Assembly (NCBI RefSeq): GCF_017874715.1
Contig: NZ_JAGGLR010000025.1
Coordinates: 62,001-126,000 of the forward strand
Length of the DNA stretch: 64,000 bases
Origin: Streptomyces iranensis
GTDB taxonomy: Bacteria; Actinomycetota; Actinomycetes; Streptomycetales; Streptomycetaceae
Reading direction: 5' to 3'
In this document: positions 23,069 to 32,131 of the stretch, in pieces
How the letters are laid out: each line of letters starts with the position of its first letter
Numbering within the stretch: position 1 is the stretch's first letter
Notes under the pieces: generated by a model
Seen by the model: the letters and a program-made list of their open reading frames with translations, nothing else
Database searches by the model: none
Told to the model about the DNA's origin: nothing
Made by a program: the position numbers and the translations under genes

Positions 23069-23647
23069 ATGACGCTCGCAACACCCGACCCGGCCCCGAC
23101 GGCGAGCGGCCTTGCCCTGAGCGGATCACCTCCCGTGCGTGGCCAAATCGCCACCACCGCCTGTATGGAGACCCTTCAGGTGGGCTATCTGCACGCGGTG
23201 GCCGCCGCCGCGGGCTGCTCACTGGCCCAGCCCTTCCCCGACCACGGCATCGACTGGCACGTCAGCCACAGCGCCCCCGGCCACGCCGTGGACGACGAGG
23301 TCACCATCAAGGTGCAGCTCAAGGCCACGTACCAGATCGCGCCCGACCCTCCGGGGCCGACCTTCGCCTTCACGCTCGACAACGACCATCTGGTCAAGCT
23401 GGCCCGCAGCCCGGTCTCCGTGCACAAGATCCTCGTGGTGATGATCGTGCCGCGCGGCCAGGAGGACTGGCTGCGCGCCGGGCATGACCGCCTGTCCCTG
23501 CGCCACTGCTGCTACTGGATCAATCTGGCCGGCCACGCGGTCACGGGCCGCCGCCGGACCACCGTGCGGATCCCGACCTCGCGGATCTTCGACGACCGCG
23601 CGCTCTGCGAGATCATGACCCGGGTCGGGGCGGGAGGGAGACCGTGA
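23069..23647 (+). CDS. DUF4365 protein, possible PD-(D/E)XK nuclease fold
   Basis: A 192-residue DUF4365 protein. HGIDWHV (about residues 69-75), then EVTIKVQLKAT (about 90-100) resemble the D ... (E/Q)xK signature of PD-(D/E)XK nucleases, the fold I associate with this family. The flanking pattern of strands fits, but activity is not demonstrated. ATG at 23069 follows CGGAAGG. Its stop overlaps the next gene's start (GTGA, 23644-23647), indicating coupled production of the two proteins. Confidence 0.7.
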   Translation: MTLATPDPAPTASGLALSGSPPVRGQIATTACMETLQVGYLHAVAAAAGCSLAQPFPDHGIDWHVSHSAPGHAVDDEVTIKVQLKATYQIAPDPPGPTFAFTLDNDHLVKLARSPVSVHKILVVMIVPRGQEDWLRAGHDRLSLRHCCYWINLAGHAVTGRRRTTVRIPTSRIFDDRALCEIMTRVGAGGRP

Positions 23648-24849
23648 TGGATCGGCCATGGCCCCAGGACGACCCGGCACCCTTGTCGGTCCCGCGCCCC
23701 GGCGAGGTGGATCCGGCTGTCCTCGGCGCCCTGCTCGCCCGGCACGGCTGGCGCCGCCGCGGCGGCGCCCCGGGGCGTTACGCCCGCTGGACCCCGCCGG
23801 GGCGGCTCGCGGGCGGCACCAGTCTGCTGGTGCCCGAGAGCCGGGACTTCCCCGACAGCGGCGATCTGCTCGGCGAGGCGCTGATGGCGCTCAGCCGCAG
23901 CGCCGCCCCTTCCGCCCGCGAGGTGCTCACCGGCCTCGCCGTGCCCAGCGACGAGATCCGCTGGCGGCGCGAGGTGCCCGAATCCCCCGGTGGCACCTCC
24001 GCCTGGACCGCGCAGGAGCGGCTGCGCGCCGCCGCCCGCGACACTCTGCTGGCCGGAGCGCTCGCCGCCCGCGGCCGCGCGGGCTACTACGGCGCCCGGC
24101 ACCGCCGCGCCGCCGAGGCGTCCCTGGAGCGGGTGCTGACCGGGCCCCCGGGCACCGAGTCCGGCGGCCGTGAGCTGACCGTCTTCGTGCCCGTCGAGGA
24201 GGACGGCCGCGTCACCGCCGTCACCCTGCTGCGCGCGCTGTACGCCCTCCGGGACGCCGCCGACTACCACCGGACGACCGGCGGGATGGAGGCGTATGAC
24301 GTGGCGGTCGCGGCGGGGGCCAGCCGGGAGCTGACCGGGGCGGTGATCGCGCTGGTCCAGGGCACGGAGGGGGCGCGGGTGGCGCTGGAGTGGTCACCGG
24401 CCGCCGGTCCGCCCCAGGGGTTCGCCGCCCGGCCCGATCCGGTGGAGTTCTCGCCCGGAGATCTCCCGGGGTTGAGGGAGGCGGGCGCCCGCTATGTCCG
24501 GGATGAGCCGTCCGTACCGGTGTGCCTCACGGGTGCGGTGGTACGGCTGCGCCGTACCGGACCCGGTGGTCCCGGGACGGTGCGGCTGCGGGTGCTCTCC
24601 GGGGCGGAGGTCGCGCAGGTGCGGATCACCCTGGACGAGGAGGACTACCGCATCGCGGGCCATGCCCATCTGGTGGGGCTGCCGATCCGGGTGCGGGGGC
24701 GGCTGGAGAGCAGCGGCGGCTTCCGGCGGCTCAGCGGGGCCGGCGGTGTCGCCCCGGTCCAGGTGGACGAGGCCGAGCGGGACCGGCTGGTCAAATCGCT
24801 CCAGGAGAACCTGGACTTCTTCGAGGAGGCGTGCGGCGGCGGCCCCTGA
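23644..24849 (+). CDS. Conserved protein of unknown function, partner of DUF4365
   Basis: A 401-residue protein with no enzyme motif I can name. The N-terminal region (1-250) has alternating helices and strands, including LTVFVPVEEDGRVTAVTLLRAL. The C-terminal 110 residues (VCLTGAVVRLRRTGPGGPG ... IRVRGRLESSGGFRRL) read as a beta-barrel/OB-like domain, a type often at the end of actinobacterial proteins of unknown function. Start is GTG at 23644 or ATG at 23647. The four-base overlap with the DUF4365 gene and the shared strand argue for a functional pair. Confidence 0.65.
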   Translation: MMDRPWPQDDPAPLSVPRPGEVDPAVLGALLARHGWRRRGGAPGRYARWTPPGRLAGGTSLLVPESRDFPDSGDLLGEALMALSRSAAPSAREVLTGLAVPSDEIRWRREVPESPGGTSAWTAQERLRAAARDTLLAGALAARGRAGYYGARHRRAAEASLERVLTGPPGTESGGRELTVFVPVEEDGRVTAVTLLRALYALRDAADYHRTTGGMEAYDVAVAAGASRELTGAVIALVQGTEGARVALEWSPAAGPPQGFAARPDPVEFSPGDLPGLREAGARYVRDEPSVPVCLTGAVVRLRRTGPGGPGTVRLRVLSGAEVAQVRITLDEEDYRIAGHAHLVGLPIRVRGRLESSGGFRRLSGAGGVAPVQVDEAERDRLVKSLQENLDFFEEACGGGP

Positions 24850-25064
24850 CCGCCGCCGGGGATCGTGATGGGCCGGGCGAGGGCCGCCCCGGGCGGTGAC
24901 GGCGTCCGTCCGACGGCCCTCGCGCGCGGTGACGGCGCCCGGTGACCGTCACCCCGCGCGGTGACGGCGTCCACAACCGTTTCGCGGTCCCGCCCGTCGG
25001 CTCGGTACGATTCACGCTGCGCGGCATTCGCCGCGGGGAGCCATCCATCAGTCAGGAGAGACCG

Positions 25065-27044
25065 GTGTCAGACGTCCGTGTGATCATCCAACGCGATTCC
25101 GAGCGGGAAGAACGCGTGGTGGCCACGGGCACTACGACGGCGGACCTCTTCACCGGCGACCGTTCGATCGTCGCCGTGCGCGTGGGCGGGCAGCTCAAGG
25201 ATCTGGCGTACCGGCCGGCCGAGGGCGATGAGATCGAGCCGGTGGAGATCACCAGCCAGGACGGTCTGGACATCCTGCGCCACTCCACCGCGCATGTCAT
25301 GGCCCAGGCGGTGCAGGAGCTGTTCCCGGAGGCGAAGCTGGGCATCGGCCCGCCGATCAAGGACGGCTTCTACTACGACTTCGACGTCGAGACCCCGTTC
25401 CACCCGGACGATCTCAAGCGCATCGAGAAGAAGATGCAGGAGATCCAGAAGAGGGGGCAGCGGTTCTCCCGCCGCGCGGTCACCGACGAGGCGGCGCGCG
25501 AGGAGCTGTCCGCCGAGCCGTACAAGCTGGAGCTGATCGGGCTCAAGGGGTCGGCCGCGGACGCCGCCGAGGGCGCGTCGGCCGAGGTCGGCGCAGGCGA
25601 GCTGACCATCTACGACAACCTCGACGCCAAGACCGGCGAGCTGTGCTGGAAGGACCTGTGCCGCGGTCCGCACCTGCCGACCACGCGGAACATCCCGGCC
25701 TTCAAGCTGATGCGCAGCGCCGCCGCGTACTGGCGGGGCAGCGAGAAGAACCCCCAGCTCCAGCGGATCTACGGCACCGCCTGGCCGACCAAGGACGAGC
25801 TGAAGGCGTACCTGGACTTCCTCGCCGAGGCCGAGAAGCGCGACCACCGCAAGCTGGGCGCGGAACTGGACCTGTTCTCCTTCCCCGATGAGCTGGGCTC
25901 GGGCCTCGCGGTGTTCCACCCCCGGGGCGGCGTGATCCGCAAGGAGATGGAGCAGTACTCGCGCAAGCGGCACGAGGAGGCGGGGTACGAGTTCGTCAAC
26001 ACCCCGCACATCACCAAGGCCAAGCTCTTCGAGACCTCCGGCCATCTGCCGCACTACATGGACGGCATGTTCCCGCCCATGGAGTTCGAGGGCCAGGACT
26101 ACTACCTCAAGGCCATGAACTGCCCGATGCACAACCTGGTCTTCCGGGCGCGCGGGCGGTCCTATCGCGAGCTGCCGCTGCGACTCTTCGAGTTCGGCAC
26201 GGTCTACCGCTACGAGAAGTCCGGCGTCGTCCACGGCCTGACCCGGGCCCGGGGCTTCACCCAGGACGACTCGCACATCTACTGCACCAAGGAGCAGATG
26301 GCCGATGAGCTGGACAATCTGCTCACCTTCGTGCTGGACCTGCTCCGCGACTACGGCCTGAGCGACTTCTATCTGGAGCTGTCCACCCGGGACGACTCCG
26401 ACAAGTTCATGGGCAGCGACGATCAGTGGGAAGAGGCCACCGAGGAGCTGCGCAAGGCCGCCGAGAAGCAGGGCCTGGAGCTGGTCATGGACCCGGGCGG
26501 CGCGGCCTTCTACGGCCCCAAGATCTCGGTCCAGGCCCGGGACGCGATCGGCCGCACCTGGCAGATGTCGACCATCCAGGTCGACTTCAACCAGCCCGCC
26601 AGGTTCAACCTGGAGTACACCGCGGCGGACGGCTCCCGCCAGCAGCCCGTCATGATCCACCGGGCGCTCTTCGGCTCGATCGAGCGCTTCTTCGCGGTGC
26701 TGCTGGAGCACTACGCGGGCGCCTTCCCGGTGTGGCTCGCCCCGGTCCAGGCGGTCGGCATCCCGATCGGCGACACCCATGTGCCGTACCTGGAGGAGTT
26801 CGCCGCGCAGGCCAAGGCGAAGGGCCTGCGGATGGAGGTGGACTCGTCCTCGGACCGGATGCAGAAGAAGATCCGCAACGCCCAGAAGTCCAAGATCCCG
26901 TTCATGGTGATCGTGGGTGACGAGGACGTCGCGAACGGTGCGGTGAGCTTCCGCTACCGCGACGGCTCGCAGAAGAACGGCGTCCCGATCGACCAGGCAC
27001 TGGCCGAGATCGCCGACGCCGTGGAGCGCCGGATCCAGGTCTGA
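25065..27044 (+). CDS. thrS: Threonyl-tRNA synthetase
   Basis: A 659-residue class II synthetase charging tRNA-Thr. Domains in order: TGS-like N1 (1-65), editing N2 with HSTAHVMAQ, and the catalytic core. The core has motif 1 around HPRGGVIRKEM, the zinc site cysteine in MNCPMHNLVF, motif 2 RLFEFGTVYRYEKSG and motif 3 MIHRALFGSIERF. A C-terminal anticodon-binding domain follows (from about WLAPVQAVGIPIG). GTG at 25065 follows AGGAGAG. A strong terminator follows at 27076. Confidence 0.97.
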   Translation: MSDVRVIIQRDSEREERVVATGTTTADLFTGDRSIVAVRVGGQLKDLAYRPAEGDEIEPVEITSQDGLDILRHSTAHVMAQAVQELFPEAKLGIGPPIKDGFYYDFDVETPFHPDDLKRIEKKMQEIQKRGQRFSRRAVTDEAAREELSAEPYKLELIGLKGSAADAAEGASAEVGAGELTIYDNLDAKTGELCWKDLCRGPHLPTTRNIPAFKLMRSAAAYWRGSEKNPQLQRIYGTAWPTKDELKAYLDFLAEAEKRDHRKLGAELDLFSFPDELGSGLAVFHPRGGVIRKEMEQYSRKRHEEAGYEFVNTPHITKAKLFETSGHLPHYMDGMFPPMEFEGQDYYLKAMNCPMHNLVFRARGRSYRELPLRLFEFGTVYRYEKSGVVHGLTRARGFTQDDSHIYCTKEQMADELDNLLTFVLDLLRDYGLSDFYLELSTRDDSDKFMGSDDQWEEATEELRKAAEKQGLELVMDPGGAAFYGPKISVQARDAIGRTWQMSTIQVDFNQPARFNLEYTAADGSRQQPVMIHRALFGSIERFFAVLLEHYAGAFPVWLAPVQAVGIPIGDTHVPYLEEFAAQAKAKGLRMEVDSSSDRMQKKIRNAQKSKIPFMVIVGDEDVANGAVSFRYRDGSQKNGVPIDQALAEIADAVERRIQV

Positions 27045-27075
27045 TCCAACAGCGGTCTCCACGGAGGCCAGGATT

Positions 27076-27109
27076 CCGAGGGGCGGCCCTGGCCAGGGCC
27101 GCCCCTCGG
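27076..27109. terminator. thrS terminator
   Basis: CCGAGGGGCGGCCCTGG and CCAGGGCCGCCCCTCGG form a 34-bp perfect palindrome, folding as a 15-bp stem with a GGCC-centred loop, 31 bp after the thrS stop. Confidence 0.85.
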
Positions 27110-27147
27110 CTCTTCCTCACCCCTGCGGGGCGAATATGCTGGCCCGC

Positions 27148-27702
27148 ATGACGAGTGAGCCGGAACAGCAGATCGGAGTGGGGACGCCTGACGCGTTCCA
27201 GCGCCTGTGGACGCCCCATCGGATGGCCTACATCCAGGGGGAGAACAAGCCGACCGGTCCGGGCGCGGGCGATGGCTGTCCGTTCTGCTCCATTCCGGAG
27301 AAGTCCGACGAGGACGGCTTGATCATCGCTCGCGGCGAGTCCGTGTACGCCGTGCTCAATCTGTATCCGTACACCGGCGGCCATCTCATGGTCGTCCCGT
27401 TCCGGCACATCGCCGACTACACCGACCTCACCGCCGAGGAGACGGTGGAGCTCGCGGAGTACACCAAGGCCGCCATGACCGCGCTGCGTACCGCCTCGGG
27501 TGCGCACGGTTTCAACATCGGCATGAACCAAGGGACCGTGGCGGGCGCCGGAATCGCGGCGCATCTGCATCAGCATGTGGTGCCGCGCTGGGGCGGGGAC
27601 ACCAATTTCATGCCCGTGATCGGCACGACCAAGGTGCTGCCGCAACTCCTCGCCGACACCCGCCGGTTGCTCGCCGACGCCTGGCCCCGGCCGGGGGCCT
27701 AG
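27148..27702 (+). CDS. HIT-family nucleotide hydrolase/transferase
   Basis: A 184-residue HIT protein with the triad HLHQHVVPRW (HxHxH) and a likely zinc-binding CPFC near residue 49. GGHLMVVPFRHIADY is also typical. Members act on AP4A-type dinucleotides or AMP-linked substrates. ATG at 27148 fits the family; GAATAT (27132-27137) could be a -10 box giving an almost leaderless message. ATG at 27136 is an alternative. Gene order thrS-HIT is conserved in Streptomyces and precedes the inositol-mannoside genes. Confidence 0.9.
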   Translation: MTSEPEQQIGVGTPDAFQRLWTPHRMAYIQGENKPTGPGAGDGCPFCSIPEKSDEDGLIIARGESVYAVLNLYPYTGGHLMVVPFRHIADYTDLTAEETVELAEYTKAAMTALRTASGAHGFNIGMNQGTVAGAGIAAHLHQHVVPRWGGDTNFMPVIGTTKVLPQLLADTRRLLADAWPRPGA

Positions 27703-27715
27703 CGGCAGCTCAAGG

Positions 27716-27747
27716 GTCGGGCCCCGGCCGTGTGGCCAGGGCCCGAC
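27716..27747. terminator. Hairpin terminator after HIT gene
   Basis: GTCGGGCCC pairs with GGGCCCGAC, with an inner GGCC-GTGT-GGCC stem. It sits between convergent genes. Confidence 0.75.
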
Positions 27748-27761
27748 GCATTTGCGTTTGC

Positions 27762-27806
27762 CTTACGCGCCGCGCCCTTACGCGCCGCGCCCTTACGCGC
27801 CGTGCC
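27762..27806. repeat. 15-bp tandem repeat CTTACGCGCCGCGCC x3
   Basis: Three near-perfect units (one G-to-T-type change in the third), then a partial fourth unit containing the stop codon of the minus-strand membrane gene (27808-27810). It looks like slippage duplication of that gene's 3' end. Confidence 0.8.
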
Positions 27807-27807
27807 C

Positions 27808-29460
27808 TTACGCGTCGTACAGATCGGCCTTCTTCGGGGCCACGTCCTGGACCTGGCCGCTGAGCGCCAGCGAGCGGTTGCCGAAGCGCTCGGTGTCCAC
27901 GCCGTGGTTCTTGAGCACCCCGATGGCCGCCTCATGGACCACCCGCAGCACGGGGGTCGCGGCGCGCAGCGCGTCGTCCGCCATGAAGCGGTGCCGCCAG
28001 GGCTTGTCCGCCCAGGCGTGCCGCAGACCGAACGGCTCGGGCAGCACCAGCTTGCCCCCGAGGTGGTCCAGTATCGGCGGGTACCAGGTGAAGGGGGCGC
28101 GCGCGGTCAGCCGCACGACCTCCTTCGCGTTCACCAGCGGCAGCGGGATGGACTTGGTCTCCCAGAACCGGAAGGTCTTGGCGACCGTCTTGCTGGGGGC
28201 CGACGGCTTGTTGCGGAACAGCGGGTGTATCGGCCCCAGCGCATGCCCGGTGACCTCGATCCGCAGCGTCTTGTGCAGCAGGGTCACCGTGATCATCAGG
28301 GTGATCACCAACTGGCCGTCCCAGAGCACGAACTGCACGCCCAGGTAGTGCCGGTCACCGGCGCCGAACTGCTGCTTGTCGCAGATCCGCTGGAGCTCGA
28401 CGCCCTTTATCTGGAAGCCCTCCTCCTCGGAGGTGCCGCCGCGCTCGACCGCCTTGGCCTCCTCGCCGATCGGCGAGACCACCCAGTGGCGCACGGAGGG
28501 GGTGGGGAAGCCGCCGGTGTGCAGCGGGGTGCGCTCCAGCATGCGCAGCTGGTCGTGGATCGCCCGTATGACGTCCCAGCTGCGGAAGGGGTCGATCTCC
28601 TTGTCGGGATCGGCCGAGACCAGATCCTCGGCCAGCTGCCAGCTGCCCCAGCGGGTGCCCATGCCCAATATGCCCTTGGGGCCGGCGTAGAAGACCACAT
28701 TGCTGTGCTGCTCGGCGGTGAGCTTGTGGAGCGACTTGCGCAGCTCCTCGGCGGCGGTCTGGCCCGGGTGGTTGGGCACCGTCTCGGGCACCTTGGCGCC
28801 GACGCCGCCACCGGAGAGCAGCCCGCCCCAGGAGTCCCGGAGATCCTTGGCGGTGCGCTCGCAGATCTGCTTGGCGATGTACCAGCCGATCACCGGGGCG
28901 ACCACGACGCCCCGGAGATAGATTCCCCAGAATCCGCCGAAGGGCAGCTTGATCAGGAAGATGAGGACCATCACGCCGAGCGCCACCAGCAGCGCCGTGC
29001 CGAGCGCCCCCATCCGCTTGTCCTGCGCCCCGGCGACCGAGCGGCGCAGCTGGAAGACGCCGAGCCACAGCAGCGTCCCGGGCAAAAACAGCAGCCCGAA
29101 GATCACCATGACGGCGGTGAGCCGGGCGTCCCGGGTCTTGCGGATGCGGTTGGCGGCCAGACAGTGCTCGACGACCGTCTGGGGCTCTGTGCCGAAGGAC
29201 TGGATCACCTGGGCCCGGCCGCCGCCGAGCATTCTCATCTGGACGGCGCGCGCGAACGCCTCGCCCAGGTTCGGCTCGAAGAGGGAGATCCTCGGCTTCT
29301 TGACCTCCGAGACCGTCCACTCCGAATTGGCGTCGAGCAACTTTGCCACGGGGTCGTCGCGGTAGGCGGCCGAGGCCAGGGCCTGCGTCGCCGCCGTCTG
29401 TCCCGCCGCTCCCGACAGGGGAACCTGCGCCCCGGGACTGAAGTCGAATCCGTCCGTCAC
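27808..29460 (-). CDS. Conserved actinobacterial membrane protein
   Basis: A 550-residue protein. It has two adjacent helices in LTAVMVIFGLLFLPGTLLWL (about 132-155) and ALLVALGVMVLIFLI (about 176-192), and a third at VVVAPVIGWYIA. A long soluble C-terminal part follows (from about 225) ending RSLALSGQVQDVAPKKADLYDA. GTG at 29460 follows GGGGGCGTTG; the longer upstream frame is not protein-like. Found in Streptomyces between the HIT and EF-G2 genes. Function unknown; no catalytic motif recognised. Confidence 0.75.
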   Translation of the reverse strand: MTDGFDFSPGAQVPLSGAAGQTAATQALASAAYRDDPVAKLLDANSEWTVSEVKKPRISLFEPNLGEAFARAVQMRMLGGGRAQVIQSFGTEPQTVVEHCLAANRIRKTRDARLTAVMVIFGLLFLPGTLLWLGVFQLRRSVAGAQDKRMGALGTALLVALGVMVLIFLIKLPFGGFWGIYLRGVVVAPVIGWYIAKQICERTAKDLRDSWGGLLSGGGVGAKVPETVPNHPGQTAAEELRKSLHKLTAEQHSNVVFYAGPKGILGMGTRWGSWQLAEDLVSADPDKEIDPFRSWDVIRAIHDQLRMLERTPLHTGGFPTPSVRHWVVSPIGEEAKAVERGGTSEEEGFQIKGVELQRICDKQQFGAGDRHYLGVQFVLWDGQLVITLMITVTLLHKTLRIEVTGHALGPIHPLFRNKPSAPSKTVAKTFRFWETKSIPLPLVNAKEVVRLTARAPFTWYPPILDHLGGKLVLPEPFGLRHAWADKPWRHRFMADDALRAATPVLRVVHEAAIGVLKNHGVDTERFGNRSLALSGQVQDVAPKKADLYDA

Positions 29461-29652
29461 CAACGCCCCCAATACGGCACGCTCTTGCGCTGCGACCTCA
29501 GCGTATCCGGGGTGTGCACCGCCTGTCGCCAGGGCGTGTGCGGCCTGTGGAAAACCCTCGTGGAGAAGACCGCCCGCGGAACCGCTCGCGGAACCGCCGG
29601 TGGACGGCCGACGGCGAAGGCCCGCCCGCCCCGGCGCGGTTGGGGCGGGCAG

Positions 29653-29724
29653 GCCGTGACTTACGCCACGGACGGGCCGTGACATGGCCGTGAACTACGC
29701 CACGGATGTGCCGTCAACTACGCC
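29653..29724. repeat. Degenerate direct repeats of the EF-G2 3' end
   Basis: GCCGTGACTTACGCCACGGA (29653-29672) and GCCGTGAACTACGCCACGGA (29687-29706) are 20-bp copies differing at one or two positions. A third partial copy, GCCGTCAACTACGCC (29710-29724), overlaps the EF-G2 stop codon. Confidence 0.7.
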
Positions 29725-31925
29725 TCCGCGGCGACGTGTTCGCGCATCCGCTCGGCCAGCTGGTGGGGCATCGGCTCATGCCGGGCGTAGGAGCGGCTGA
29801 ACCGCCCCGTGCCATGCGAAAGTGATCGCAGATCGACCGCGTACCGACCGATCTCGATCTCCGGCACATCCGCCTTGATCAAGGTCTGTCCGCCGCCGGA
29901 CTGTTCGGTGCCGACGACCCGGCCGCGCCGGCCGGACAGATCGCTCATGACGGCGCCGACATAGTCGTCCGAGACCAGCACGCCCACTTCCACCACCGGT
30001 TCCAGCAGGTCGATCCGGGCGTCGGCGGCCGCCTCGCGCAGCGCGAGCGCGCCCGCCGTCTGGAAGGCGGCATCGGAGGAGTCCACCGAGTGCGCCTTGC
30101 CGTCCAGCAGCGTGACCCGCACATCGACCAGGGGATACCCGGCGGCGACGCCGCGCGCCGCCTGGCCGCGCACGCCCTTCTCGACGGACGGGATGAACTG
30201 CCGGGGCACCGCGCCACCCACGACCTTGTCCACGAACTCGATGCCCGAGCCCTCCGGCAGCGGCTCCACCTCGATCTCGCAGATCGCGTACTGGCCGTGT
30301 CCTCCGGACTGCTTGACATGGCGGCCGCGCCCGGCCGACCTCGCCCCGAAGGTCTCGCGCAGCGAGACCTTGTACGGCACCGCGTCCACCTGGACGCCGT
30401 ACCGGCTGCGCAGCCGCTCCAGCGCGACGTCCATATGCGCCTCGCCCAGACACCACAGCACCACCTGATGGGTGTCCGGGTTCTGCTCCAGGCGCATCGT
30501 CGGGTCCTCGGCGACCAGCCGGGACAGGCCCAGCGACAGCTTGTCCTCGTCCGGTTTGCTGTGCGCCTGGATGGCCACCGGCAGCAGCGGATCGGGCATC
30601 TGCCAGGGCACCATCAGGAGCGGCTGGTCCTTGGACGAGAGGGTGTCCCCGGTCTCGGCGCGGGTCAGCTTGGCCACGCACGCCAGATCGCCCGCGATGG
30701 CCTGTGGGAGGGTGCGCTGCTGTTTGCCGAAGGGCGCGGACAGGGCGCCGACCCGCTCGTCCACGTCGTGGTCCTCATGGCCGCGGTCCTCCAGACCGTG
30801 TCCGGACACATGGACGGTCTCATCGGGGCGGAGGGTCCCGGAGAAGACCCGTACCAGGGAGATCCGGCCGACATACGGGTCGGAGGAGGTCTTGACCACC
30901 TCGGCGGCCAGCGGACCGTCCGGATCGCAGCTCAACGGCGGGCGTGCGGCGCCCTGCGGGGTGGTGACGTCGGGCGTCTCGCGCTCCAGCGGGGACGGGA
31001 AGCCGCCGGTCACCAGGTCCAGCAGTTCGACGGTGCCCAGGCCCTGCTTGGACCCCGCCGCGGCGGGCGCCGCCGCCAGCACGGGGTGGAAGCTGCCGCG
31101 TGCGACGGCCTTCTCCAGGTCCTCGATCAGCGTCTTGACGTCGATCTCCTCACCGCCGAGATAGCGGTCCATGAGGGTCTCGTCCTCGCTCTCGGCGATG
31201 ATCCCCTCGATGAGCCGGCCGCGGGCCTCCTCGACCAGCGGCTCCTGGTCCTCCCGGGGCGGCGATTCGGTGCGCACCCCCGAGGAGTAGTCGAAGACCC
31301 GCTGGGTGAGCAGCCCGATGAGCCCGGTCACGGGGGCGTGCCCGTCCGGCCCCGGCTCGCCGCGCAGCGGCAGGTACAGCGGCAGTACGGCGTCGGGGTC
31401 GTCGCCGCCGAAGCTGTCCCGGCACAGCTCGGTCATCTCCTCGAAGCTGGCGCGGGCCGCTTCGAGGTGGGTGATCACGATGGCGCGCGGCATCCCGACC
31501 GCGGCGCACTCCTCCCAGATCATGCGGGTGGCCCCGGTGATGCCCAGGGCGTCCTGGGCGGCCGAGACAACGAAAAGGGCCGCGTCCGCCGCTCGCAGAC
31601 CGGCCCTGAGTTCCCCGACGAAATCGGCATAGCCGGGGGTGTCCAGGAGATTGATCTTCATCCCGCCCCATTCGACGGGGATCAGCGACAGCTGGATCGA
31701 ACGCTGCTGCCGGTGCTCGATATCGTCGTAGTCCGAGAGACAGCCGCCGTCCTCGACCCTGCCTGCCCGGTTGACCGCGCCCGTCGCCAGTGCGAGGGCC
31801 TCCACCAGCGTCGTCTTTCCGGTCCCACTGTGGCCGACCAGAACCACATTCCGCAGGGAGCTGGGCCGGTCGGCCGCCACTGCCCTTCCGGCGGCCCCTG
31901 GGTGTGTACTCGTCTTGTCGCCCAT
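29718..31925 (-). CDS. Elongation factor G-like protein EF-G2
   Basis: A 735-residue translational GTPase paralogue. Walker A GHSGTGKTT and G3 DTPGYADF are intact. The G4 motif, normally NKxD/TKLD, reads THLE (VITHLEAA), so guanine specificity is questionable. Domains II-V follow, with the domain IV/V boundary around GHGQYAICEIEVEPL and the C-terminus SLSHGTGRFSRSY. ATG at 31925 follows CGGGAGG. Resembles the EF-G2 group of actinobacteria, which lacks a proven elongation role; ribosome recycling or stress functions are speculation. Confidence 0.88.
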   Translation of the reverse strand: MGDKTSTHPGAAGRAVAADRPSSLRNVVLVGHSGTGKTTLVEALALATGAVNRAGRVEDGGCLSDYDDIEHRQQRSIQLSLIPVEWGGMKINLLDTPGYADFVGELRAGLRAADAALFVVSAAQDALGITGATRMIWEECAAVGMPRAIVITHLEAARASFEEMTELCRDSFGGDDPDAVLPLYLPLRGEPGPDGHAPVTGLIGLLTQRVFDYSSGVRTESPPREDQEPLVEEARGRLIEGIIAESEDETLMDRYLGGEEIDVKTLIEDLEKAVARGSFHPVLAAAPAAAGSKQGLGTVELLDLVTGGFPSPLERETPDVTTPQGAARPPLSCDPDGPLAAEVVKTSSDPYVGRISLVRVFSGTLRPDETVHVSGHGLEDRGHEDHDVDERVGALSAPFGKQQRTLPQAIAGDLACVAKLTRAETGDTLSSKDQPLLMVPWQMPDPLLPVAIQAHSKPDEDKLSLGLSRLVAEDPTMRLEQNPDTHQVVLWCLGEAHMDVALERLRSRYGVQVDAVPYKVSLRETFGARSAGRGRHVKQSGGHGQYAICEIEVEPLPEGSGIEFVDKVVGGAVPRQFIPSVEKGVRGQAARGVAAGYPLVDVRVTLLDGKAHSVDSSDAAFQTAGALALREAAADARIDLLEPVVEVGVLVSDDYVGAVMSDLSGRRGRVVGTEQSGGGQTLIKADVPEIEIGRYAVDLRSLSHGTGRFSRSYARHEPMPHQLAERMREHVAAEA

Positions 31926-32131
31926 GTGTCTCGCCTCCCGGTCGACACCTTGCGATACTTCGAGCTTTCCACCCCTGTAACGGTGCGTCCATACGTCACA
32001 CAAGCGGCCGTACCGCGCGCGGGGTCGCTGAGCCGTCCGACAGGTGCACGGCGCCCCTCCGGGGCGTGGCTACGATGGGCGCGCCGGTGGCCTCTTGACC
32101 ACCCGGCCCGTTTCGACCCCCCGGGAAGGCC

